Below, in pieces: positions 23,736 through 33,869 of a DNA stretch of 64,000 nt. Positions within the stretch are counted from its first letter, which is position 1. Each line of letters begins with the position of its first letter. A program made the position numbers and the translations under genes. Source of the stretch: Oscarella lobularis (Eukaryota; Porifera; Homoscleromorpha; Homosclerophorida; Oscarellidae); contig NC_089182.1 in assembly GCF_947507565.1 (NCBI RefSeq), positions 2,666,001 through 2,730,000 of the forward strand. The letters are read 5' to 3'. Below the pieces are notes generated by a model. It was not told where the DNA came from. It did no database searches and saw nothing but the letters and a program-made list of their open reading frames with translations.

Positions 23736-26480
23736 TTAGAAAATAAAAATGGCGTATCTATCTATGTATTCCGAGGTCTTACTTGAAGGAGACTTGCAAA
23801 ATTGAGCCTAAAAATTAAACGAGGACAATAACGATAGATGATTTCGTTTGGCGTCTCTACCTCGAGCCTGGGAACAAAGTGCTTCTTGAAGAACTCTTGC
23901 ACGCACTCAAAGCCTTTGTCGAGCATGAGAGCGGCACAAAACGCTTGAGGAAAAAAACAGTCTATGCCAATAAAGAATGACCTATAGGTCGCTCCGACCT
24001 TCAAGTAAATTTGCATGGCGTTTAGTGCTCATGACAACGGGACTCTTGTCGCGAATCCTGTGAAAAAAGTAGCAGTGCAAAGAGAGTTCTTTAGCAACGT
24101 CAGCTTGAATCCTTGTGTTCGTTGCTTGCTCGACAAGACGCTGTAACTCATTTCAATACATACGATTTAGACGACCATCTCTTCTTACAGCTTTGCCGTC
24201 AGTGACGATTCTATCTCGAAGAGCACGGTAGACGTGATCGGTCGCAAGTAGCTTCAATACGGCGTCGCCAAGAAGTTCCAACGTCTCCATGTTGCCTCTA
24301 AAAGAGACGTCTACTCTGCCTACATATGCAACGACAATATTGTAATAATACAATGTCAAAAAGTTGAATCCTTGAGTAAAGGCTCGAGCTAAGAGTGAGA
24401 TGTGTCTGAACTCAATGCCAAGCGATTTCTCGAGCGTGATTAGTTTCTGCAAGTAAACATCACACACATAGTGATGCGTCTATGGCAATTCACCTGGAGG
24501 TACGGAGAATATTGAATCAAGTGACGATCTCCGCCTGGATAACGAGCCTGCAGAAAATAATATAATATGAAAATTTTGCCCTGCGCATTGACCTGTAGTG
24601 GATGTTGAGAGTAATTTTTCCACGAGTTCATGACACTCTATGAGCTCAATAATGCAGGCAGCCGGCATTTCTTCTCTCGACTTACCAAATCATCACTGAA
24701 AAGAAACGAAGACACGTGCTGACATGGTCGAAGTCCGCCATCGAGATAGAGAGCTCCTGCCAAGGCAGAATGAGAAAGGACGTACTGCACACAATAATTA
24801 TATTGATCTACCAAGTAGACACTTTGTACTGAAAGCGACTGATGAAGTTAAAGAAAAACAATCCAAGTTTAGATTCTACATAAACTAATCGACTACTTTT
24901 TAGAATTGGTGTACCTGTTGTACCTTTCCCAGTTTCTCAAGCATACTCACTGAGAGCAATGACTGCGCGTGAACACTCAGAAAGCCTTCGTCCGATTTTG
25001 GAAATAAATGAAACAAGTGTAGCCTTTCACAAAGACGATATCATATCTTCTTCCCCAATTGTAATCTGCCTACACAGTGACGCATCCCCATACAGACAAT
25101 CCAAGCCAATCGAGCTCGTCGTTCCTGCAAAGGTTGTTAACATAGTACAAAAACAGATAATCTCCACGCTGAAAACGACCTCAGGGAACAGGTTGGCTTG
25201 GGAAGTTTTAAGCGATGCATCGACTTTGGACGTATGTCAAGCCAACGAAGTGGGTAAACGCACTCATCGACAGTCTGATAAGATTAGGAGTGCGCGCAAT
25301 AACTACGTAGTGAATACTTACAGCAAACACGGCTCGCAGTAAGAGTCCGTTATGAAACGAGTAGCCAATCATGTTCTCTAGCTTATAAAAGGACAGCCAG
25401 TAAAGGATTTCGTGGTGTATGAGAGGAAGTAGAGCTGTCCACTATTCGAACAGCGAGTAAGAGTTTGAATTTTTCTATTGATATACATATACTCCACCTG
25501 TATGACGTCTAAGCGTAGTCCATATATTTCGTTGGAGGAGTCTTTGGGTTTTGCCAGAATGTGCTCAAGAATGCAAGATATCGGAAGACAACAGCGAGAC
25601 GAAGCTAAGAACGGCATAAAGACTATTCTTGGATGAATTCGTTTGCAGTACCTTCACAAACGAAGCGAGGACAAAAGAGAAACTGAGGGAAATCTTGAGA
25701 AAAACGCTGAGAAGTGCAAGAAAATCGCATTTAATGTCTCACCTCTAAAACTAACTGTATCATCATCCAATAGGATGTGGTAAAGGAGAAATCGAGAGAT
25801 TATTTTGACGTCATCCAGGAGAGACTTTAGTAGAAGAATTTGAAATTACACCAATATATAGAGTCACTATCACCTTAGACATTGTTTTGAAGGTCTTTGA
25901 TAATGAAACTGTGTACCGATGAGAATCCAAGAAAAACTCTCCAGAAAATCTCTCCTTGAAACCCCTCCTTAATTAATTAATCTTCATTTATTTCATATAA
26001 CATACCATGTCAATAGCAGCAGTAAAAATAGCTACATAGCCCTTGAACCTATATGCTTCGTTCTCATGAAAAATAACCGTTGTCTCTCTTTCCTACTACT
26101 GTAGTAGAAACCAAAAACGTTAATCTACCCTTATGTTTTCGCACTGTAAATTCAACGCAAGGATCGATATCAATTTGATAGGAAAAGAGTTTGTTTTCGT
26201 CCAGCTGAAGAAATATTTCGTAGAGGATTCTTTGCTATAACGCAGTTCTTTTTTTACTCTCTCCGTCAATCTCCTCTCAGCATATTCGTAAAATGGTGGA
26301 AATATCTGCTAATTAGTTATTAGTCTCGTCGTAAAATCTGAATGACACTGTGGATCTTGCCTCCTGGTGCGACGACACGCCTCGAGCGCTTGTTTCAAGA
26401 TTAAATCGCTTTCTGAAGGTCCCCCGTAATCGAGAACAAGAGAAATCCTCTTCTGACTCCTCTTCTGAGCGACTGATCAT
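23736..26480 (-). CDS. Divergent Dicer/Drosha-like protein with two RNase III domains
   Basis: Minus-strand exons spell two RNase III domains. Domain a: LENMIGYSFHNGLLLRAVFA (about 25320-25385), then NDELDWLGLSVWGCV (about 25080), LHLFHLFPKSDEGFLSVHAQ (about 24980) and SALAGALYLDGGL (about 24750). Domain b: LITLEKSLGIEFRHISLLAR with AFTQ, then METLELLGDAVLKLLATDHV (about 24260) and LLEAFCAALMLDKGFECVQE (about 23920). Upstream, CCLPISCILEHILAKPKDSS resembles the segment between PAZ and RNase III in Dicer. The start is probably MISRSEEESEEDFSCSRLRG at 26480. No helicase precedes it because DBT starts 60 nt away, and no dsRBD is evident at the end. Domain a has lost the signature Asp (LGL for LGD). 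Domain b keeps ELLGD and the LLEAF Glu. Exon joins around 26000-25700 are unresolved. Confidence 0.75.
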
Positions 26481-26540
26481 TCAAACATCCGGGTGGGGCC
26501 TACAGTGTCCCGACTTCCCGTGCTAAAGGCAGAGCTCAGA
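26481..26540. promoter_or_regulatory. Short bidirectional promoter (RNase III gene / DBT)
   Basis: The start codons at 26480 (minus) and 26541 (plus) are 60 nt apart. The interval carries a CCGGGTGGGGCC-like GC-rich stretch and no TATA box. It is inferred from position. Confidence 0.45.
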
Positions 26541-29012
26541 ATGCTAGCGACGATTCTCTGGCGCCGATTCACCTCAGCATCTTTTTACCACACCCGCAAA
26601 ACGCGGCTGGGCGTGCAAAATTTATGCAGACCGAAAGCGAGACTTCAGGAGAAGGTCGCGCCATTGTACTAACCTGCAAGCGTCGTAAAAGACCGTTCTA
26701 GATTCCACACGCAAGCTGGAGACATTTCCACGCAGCATCTGGTCAGAAACAGCTTGATACGCCTTCCCTCTTGACCCAGTTCCTCTTTCCAGCTCTGCAG
26801 AATCGAACCATTCCCTTCCTGCTCTCTGACATAGGAGAAGGAATAGCCGAGGTTACAGTAAAGGAATGGTTAGTAGAATTTGTTGGAACCGAGTCTAGAC
26901 CAAACATAATTGACGTCAGAAAATTTTCCCATGACATAAACTAATCCAAAAAAGTATTCTAAAGTAGCTTGACTCTAGTTTTGGTGCATAGGCACGTCAA
27001 AGTCGGCGATACGGTCAAGCAGTTCGACAACGTGTGCGAAGTGCAGAGTGACAAGGCAACGGTGACGATAACGAGCCGCTATGACGGCACAATACGAAAA
27101 ATATACTACGGCGAAGATGACGCGGCGATTGTTGGTAAACCACTTGTTGACATTGAGCTCGAGTCTGACGCAACGGAAGCAAACGGTATAAAAACAGAGA
27201 CTAGACAAACTTAACCTGAAGTAATCCCCGCGATAGATGAATTTGTTCCTCAATCCCCTGAGGAGGAAACTAAGGTACGTGTGTGAGAGAATAAACATAC
27301 GACGGAGGGGGCATCCTTATACTGTGTACGTACGCGCACCTACTGTGCATTGGATGCGTACAGAGGTCAAAAAAGCCTAACCATGAGATGACCATCTGTT
27401 TGGTTGTTATTATTTATCAAAGCGGGGTTGGCAGTTTTGCGCAGGTGGTTGTTTGGTCAACGTCCTATTGCAGACAGAAAAAAATTTGCAAGCTAATGCA
27501 TGTTTCTCTCGCTAGTAATTGGCGGTAAAACGTTTGAAGACCCCGGGGTCATAACTTAGGAAGGGAGGAAGTAGTAGAGTGCTGAGAGTAGTAGTAGTAG
27601 GGCTTTTTGTTTAGCAACGTCTTCCCAAAATAGCGCTCCACGTTCACCATTGTTTACTAACGAGTTAGCGCGTGTAAATGGAATCCCCACGTCCCTCATA
27701 CCTCTAAGACAGGATTATCTCCCCTGAGGACAAACAGTTAGGCAAATGTCTCTAGGAATCAACGATTCCCTTGCCACCGTCCTCCAAGGTGCTTGCAACA
27801 CCCGCCGTTCGACGAGTGGCCAAAGAACAAGGAGTAAAAGAAATCGATCCAACCCCATCTCTCTTGTAACCCCTTATTAGATTGATCTGACTAAAGTCAC
27901 TGGGACGGGTAAGGGAGGCCGAATTCTCAAAGAAGACGTCATTGGCTTCACCGCAGCAAAGCCAAAGCCAAAAGCACCTGGTAAGAACTCCCCCGGGCTA
28001 CCACCTCCTCCCATCATTGTTCTCTCTCTCTCAGTAAAACTACCTACCACGCCCACGCTCCCGGAAGACCGAGTGGAAAGCGTGAAAGGTTTCAAAAAGG
28101 CGATGGTCAAAACGATGACGTTGGCCAATCGCATTCCCCATTTCGGCTACGCGGACGAGATCGTCTTGGACGGGCTCGTTGCGTTGCGTCGCGCGCTCAA
28201 CGCCGACGCCGAACGCGTCCGGCTTTCCTACATGCCGTTCTTCATCAAGGTACACATCCGTTGCGCGTCATCGTCGTCGGGGCGCGCGCGATTTAATTTC
28301 GACTTCGATTCAGGCCGCATCAGCTGCGCTAACCCAATTTCCCATCCTTAATAGTCACCCCAACGACGACTGCACAGAAATCGTATTTCGGGTGAGCAAG
28401 GAGTCGCCAAACCACGTGCGCGCGATATACAGTGTAATGGGAGCCCCGCCCCTCCTCAGGCTTCGCACAACGTTGGCGTTGCCGTCGACACGAGCGACGG
28501 CCTAATCGTGCCGAACATTAAATCGGTTCAGTCGCTCTCTATCTACGAAATCGCCGCCGAGTTGACACGGCTGCGAGAGCTGGCGACGCGCGGTCAATTG
28601 GGCACCGACGATTTGTCTGGTGGAACGTTCACTTTGTCCAACATTGGAATGGTATGTCCCGCCCTACGTAGGGGACCGGACGTCTGCCCTAATTCGATTT
28701 TGGCTCCCAGATCGGCGGGACCTATTTGCAGCCGGTTATCCTACCGCCGGAGGTTTGTATCGGTGCCATCGGGCGAATACAGGCGAGTCTCACGCGACGA
28801 TCTAAGTATTTGGGTTTATTCTCACGTTTCGGTCTCGCGTCCAGCTGTTGCCCCGGTTCGGGCCCCAAGGAGAGGTACAGCCGACTCACGTGATGCGAAT
28901 TAATTGGTCGGCGGATCATCGCGTCATTGACGGGGCGACGGTGGCGCGTTTTTCCAACCTCTGGAAGTCCTATCTTGAGGAGCCCGGCCGTCTGCTCGCC
29001 GACTTGAGATGA
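26541..29012 (+). CDS. DBT: Lipoamide acyltransferase, branched-chain 2-oxoacid dehydrogenase E2
   Basis: The mitochondrial E2 core of the BCKDH complex. The N-terminus [20 protein letters not shown] is a good targeting peptide. The lipoyl domain is split over exons: [20 protein letters not shown], then [20 protein letters not shown] and [12 protein letters not shown], with the lipoylated Lys in QSDKAT. A peripheral-subunit-binding segment follows near 27790-27950 ([13 protein letters not shown]-like; [16 protein letters not shown]). The acyltransferase domain has [46 protein letters not shown] and the active-site [20 protein letters not shown], with the catalytic His in the DHRVIDG motif. 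There are at least eight introns. A low-coding stretch near 27300-27740 holds the longest intron. The stop is at 29010-29012. Confidence 0.95.
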
Positions 29013-29997
29013 ACAAGTCGAATAGACGAACGAGTGCTAAAAAGGGACTCGTACGCGTTCGCGCGAATGAAATAATAATTATTGCGTAACTTCGTTTTTT
29101 CGTTCTCCGCGTGCCTTTTGAGCGGCTTCCATCCGGAAGTCGCTTATCTGTTGTGCCGGCAATTACGTATGCTACAAAACGGCGAATAGGAAGCTGTCGC
29201 GGTGTGTCGAGGAGGGAGCGTAAACGCGCCGTGCAAAATAGCGATCTCGATCGTCGAGTCGTTCCCCGGCGACCATTTGCGCTATTTCGAATGGAATGCT
29301 AGCGCCGTTCGTCTGGAGACAGCATGTCCAGACGAAGCGACGCTAAGGCTGCGGGTAAGGGCGCCGGTAGGCGGGATCACTTAATGACCACTAACAACAA
29401 CAGTTTCCTGATCCAAAAGGCGATAGCGAAGTGGGGCTGCATTGATCGCGGTCGACACGCGCGCGCGGGCACCAGCGGTTCTTTTCGCAGATTGTACGCT
29501 TTCGATTCGTGCACACGTCGCCGCGCGTCTCCCTAGAAGTGGCTCCCATTGCGTCGAGACCGTGTTTACAAGAGAAACGAGGCGCCGAGGCGCGACGTGC
29601 GGAACGGCGCCTGGTACGCTCGCGGCTAATTAATGAGCTACGCCGATTGGCGGAGAAGGCTAATTGGATGTTGCTACCAACGCCAGGGGAGTTAACATCC
29701 GCTACAGCCAGACGATATGATCGCCCAGTGCGAGTAAATGCACTCGCTTAACGTGTGTACATAGGGACATAATTCGATTTGAGACGCGAGCGACCTATCC
29801 ATTTCGACCCCCGTGCACGTGCCGCCACGCCCCCAAGCCTCGGCGCCGAGGTTCGCCGCGACAGCGAGTCGCGTCGCCGCGCGTCGCATCGACGAAACGG
29901 ACGTGTCGCGTCAGACTTGAAAAGCCCTCCAACAGCCCGAACATCATCATTTCAACTCGCGACGCGACGCCGTAAAGGTCTAGAACACATCTACGAT
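29013..29997. other. Intergenic region and probable 5' UTR/regulatory DNA upstream of the bHLH gene
   Basis: About 985 nt without a convincing gene. Short open frames on both strands give Arg-rich, domain-free translations typical of GC-rich DNA. In-frame Met codons upstream (29779) extend the bHLH protein with a low-complexity Arg-rich sequence, so I treat that part as untranslated. Gaps elsewhere in the window are usually below 400 nt, so this length fits regulatory DNA for a developmental transcription factor. That function is inference. Confidence 0.45.
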
Positions 29998-31385
29998 ATG
30001 GCCGGTCTCTACACGTCGAACAGCGCCGGAACGAGCTACAGCTCGCCGAGCCCGTCGGGATCCGAACACTCGACGAACGCGACCGATCTTATTCGCCTCG
30101 CCTCCACCGCCACCGCCGACGGCGACGATTCGACGACGAAACCGTCGTCGCTCGCCAAAGTACCGCTCGATTTTCGCGGTCGTCGAAACACGCGAGCGAT
30201 CGGCGGTCGACGGCGACGGCACGGCGACGACAGCGGTTCGGAGGACGACATGAAGCGCGCCAAGCGACTCGCGACGAACAGTCGCGAGCGCTGGCGACAA
30301 CAGAACGTCAACGAAGCGTTTCAGGAACTTCGGAAGATGGTTCCCACCTATCCGCCTGACAAGAAATTGTCGAAGCACGAAATACTTCGCATGGCTACGC
30401 GATATATATCGTTTCTGCAGCAACTTCTCAATGATCAATTGCACGAGCAGAATCGAAAGGCCGGCTTTACGGGACAGTTTGTCGCTGCAGCGGCGGCAGC
30501 TGCTGCCGCTGCGGCGAACGGAGGCGGCGGCGGCGGCGGCGGCGGTGGAAACGGTCAATCGACATTTTCCACATATCCGTCCGAATACGTCGAAATGAAT
30601 TTGCCGCCCGTTCTTCAGCAGCCTTTTCAGATGACGTCGACGTCGTCATCGTCGTCGTCATCGCTCGTTCCACCGCCACCACCACCACTGCCGCAGGCTG
30701 TGCCGTCTCTGCCGCCGCCGTCGCAGCCGACGATGGCGTCGCACGGATATTTGGAACCCGTCATGCAAATGCCGTTTGCGCCGACGCCGCCGACGCCCGA
30801 CAAGCCGACACTGCCGCCAAATCGAGTCGTAACGTCGGTTCAACAACAACAACAACAGCAGCAGCAGCAGCCGTGCGCTTCGCCGCTGTCTGCCGCCGTG
30901 CCGAGCGTCTATCAACCACCGAGACCTGACTATAGTCCGTGCTCGATGCTAGGGGCAGGGGGAACAACAACGACGATGACCACGACCGGGGGACGAGTGC
31001 TCACTCATCCGCCCGCAACGTCGGCGGATGTTACGCCGTCGTACGATGCGGTGAGAGCTCATCAACAGCATCAGCAGCATCAGCAGCAGCAGGCCTTTCT
31101 ATTTACACCGGTAAGTCGCTATATTTTCTCTCTATGTCTGTGCGATCTCTATTGTCTGCGCATTAGGAACATCTTATGTCGCTCGAGGAAAAGTCCGTGC
31201 CGTTTTGCTCTACGAAAGGTCCGTCGACGGTGACGTGGAAGCCGCAGACGACAGTCACAGCGTCGCAGTTGCCTATGCTGCCGTCTGGAGCGGCTGTCAC
31301 GCACCCGCAGATTGACTTTTCGAGAGCAATCGACGTTTCGATGCATCAGAACAGTTACGCGTCTCTCGCTCAAACATTGGCATAG
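29998..31385 (+). CDS. TAL/SCL-family bHLH transcription factor
   Basis: The bHLH core reads [40 protein letters not shown] and [15 protein letters not shown], the hallmark of the TAL1/LYL1 group of class II bHLH factors ([21 protein letters not shown]). Long homopolymer runs of Ala, Gly, Pro, Ser and Gln follow (about 30485-30880 and 31060-31090). One intron (about 31111-31165) separates the C-terminal exon, [15 protein letters not shown] to [10 protein letters not shown]. The start at 29998 ([16 protein letters not shown]) is chosen over an upstream in-frame Met at 29779, which would add only low-complexity sequence. In bilaterians such factors act as heterodimers with E proteins in blood and neural lineages. 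The role here is unknown. Confidence 0.93.
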
Positions 31386-31549
31386 AACAATTTTCAACGC
31401 CTTATAAATAATAGACTTTTTTTTTGAGTTTTACGGGAAGGGGGGCGAGTGCTGCACGTAGGCACAGTGAAGATAGATAGTCTTCACCTTCTTTTTTTTT
31501 TGGAGTTATGTACATAGAGTTTAGCCGGAATTTAATTTCGGAGCTGCTG

Positions 31550-33660
31550 CTATAAGAACGCCAACTCTTGCTCGACTCGCTGACAGTGCTCGGACGGATC
31601 GCCGAGCACGTGTCTAAACATGCCGGGTTTGAGTTTTTCCGCCGTTGCTAGGACGATTTTCCAATCGCCCTCTTCGTCCAACGAGAGAGCGCGTTTCAGT
31701 TTCTTTACAAGGGCATGGCTCGACGCCGGATCGAGGGCGACGCCTTGATGGGGACGCGGGCTGCATGGGAGGGGAGGAAAAGAGAAGCAGGATGCAGCGG
31801 TCGCCAGTGCAAATGAGATTAAGCGCGCCTATAATCACATTTGGGAGCTAGGCAGACGACCTACTATATTTGGATCGTCGCGTGTCGCGCCCACATTCTT
31901 CCTTAGCGACGAAAGCGGTGTGTATGTGCGCTACGCGCTCACCTTTCGGCTTCGACGTATTTTATGAGAGCGAGAGCCTTTCGTTGAATGAGTCGAACGA
32001 ATTGGGACGCGTACGCTTCGCGCACGCCGCACACGGGCGGAAGGAGCGATATCTGGGGGAGAGAAAGGGACTGTCTCAGTATTTAGCGCCTCGTTCTAAG
32101 TCCTCGTCTACTATAGTTAGCATGAAGTGATAAATTTTACGCACGATATATATATGCACCGGGGAGCCGAACGAGTAAATTAGACCTTATCTTTGGGCCT
32201 CTAAAATCTGCGCTCCTAAATATGACCTACAGTATCAATGCACGACTAACCTCGTGTAGAAAGGTGCGAACAAGTTTAGAATGATCTTCCATGGGTCGAA
32301 AAACGCTAAAAAAGAATAAATAAATAAATAAATAACGAGACCACTTTTTTTTTCTTCTTCTTCTTCTTCTCCCACTTTGCATAGAATCCTGTTTCGTCTT
32401 TGACTTGCTCGTTGGTGATCATGTCCTTTCGCATTGCCGTGTGCTTGTGCAGTTGATTCGTCTGCTTCACTTCGTGTTTACTGACGTCGATGAGAGTCGA
32501 CGGAAGTTGAGTTCGAATCACTTCCATTTCAGGAATTTTTTCGCTCGACAATTTGCCCTAAATTTTCCTAACATCGATACGCGATATCTATTCTTTTTTC
32601 CTGCATCGCGTGCCTTTTCGAGTGTAAGCCCTTGAAGAAACAGATCGGATTCGTATCGAAATTGGTCGCCTTCAACTGCACATTGAGATCGACTTCTTTC
32701 GGATGGCGAAAGAAACATGGCCAAAATGCTAATCATCTACACGAATATAGAAAATTTCGTGTTTCATACCACAGTCTATATTATACCTCATCAACTTCTT
32801 CCAGTGTGTTGCCTACAACGATACTGCAACCACATGTTTGCAGATGTGACATGATACATCTAAGAAGAAGAAAAAGAGATCTATTGTGGCGATATACTTA
32901 GCGTGATTGCCTAATATACCGTTCAAGAAATCGGCATTTTTGCACGTCACCTATGTTTTTAGCGTCCAGAACTGTCGACTGAAACTAACAGCACAAATTA
33001 CAATGAACGAAATTTGCCTCTCCTCTAACCTGCATATCAGTCAGCGGTTTTTTCGTAATTTTAGCAATGCATCCAACAAATTCTATTATAAGTTTATCGA
33101 ACTTGGCTAAAGTAGCGTCCTACAGTACGAAGAAAAAAAACCCTCTCTCAAGATTTTTTCACCTATTAGCACTCAGGTACCTGCTCTTGCAAATGAACCA
33201 ACTGCGGTATATACATTCTCATTCTGACGTCACACAAATCGTGCAGCGGCAAATACGACTTCAACTTCGACATGGGAAGGAGAAGACACATGGAGAAAAG
33301 GCTCTTCGTCGTCGACGATCGATATTTCGAACGAGCGTTATTCGACGAGGTGCTATAGCCCTTGAAGATGAAGGCAACGGCGACGGTTTCTCGTTCCGTA
33401 AAGAGGCACAGTTTCGTCGTGACGCGTTTTCCCGGCTCCGATGTGTCGTTGCGTCCGATTTCGCCGTTCAGCGTGTGATTTGCGACGTATTGGACGACGC
33501 CGTCGACGAGTTGATCTTCTGCGTGCCAGACGTGGTGCACTTGGGGGCCCAGTATGTTGTCCCAGCGCGAGAGGAGTATTGCGCTAAAGTAGGCCGAACT
33601 TTGATGAAGCAGAGTCCGATTCGCCGCAGGGATTTCGTCCGAATTCTCGTCGAAATTCAT
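31550..33660 (-). CDS. C9orf72: C9orf72 homologue (DENN-family Rab/Arf regulator)
   Basis: The N-terminal exon has AILLSRWDNILGPQVHHVWH and VVQYVANHTLNGEIGRN, matching the start of C9orf72 (YWDNILGP; FLANHTLNGEI). A later segment, VAVAFIFKGYST, fits the same longin-type domain. Further exons give CAVEGDQFRYESDLFLQGLT (about 32590-32690), matching the family motif SSFKYESGLFVQGLL, then PEMEVIRTQLPSTLIDVSKH (DENN region) and a final exon AEKLKPGMFRHVLGDPSEHC ending ELAFL. In vertebrates it acts with SMCR8 and WDR41 in a GAP complex on lysosomes and in autophagy. The gene is head to head with the tandem AGC kinase, 209 nt between start codons. Intermediate exons are only partly resolved. Confidence 0.9.
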
Positions 33661-33869
33661 AGCTGAATTGACTTCCCGTATACCTACATCTACGTAGGAA
33701 AGACGTCATATGGTTATCTGTGACGTCATAAATGATTACCTTGAGCGAGTGTGCGCACAATCTTCTTAGTGACGTCAGAAGAACTGAAAAACCAATTAGA
33801 AATAAGTATCCCGTCAGTTGCATAGCAACAAGTTGGCAAGTTGTTTTCTGGCTGCGCTTTTTCTCCGTC
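33661..33869. promoter_or_regulatory. Bidirectional promoter with CRE-like sites (C9orf72 / tandem AGC kinase)
   Basis: Between divergent start codons lie two perfect palindromic TGACGTCA elements (about 33721 and 33770) and a third GACGTCAT half (about 33703). These are the consensus for CREB/ATF bZIP factors. An upstream in-frame Met for the kinase at 33732 overlaps this segment and argues for care about the exact start. Function is inferred from the motif. Confidence 0.5.

Noticed and set aside
29111-29760. Possible genes upstream of the bHLH gene
   Set aside because: Overlapping Arg-rich open frames in all phases, no domain and no splice-consistent model; typical of GC-rich non-coding DNA.
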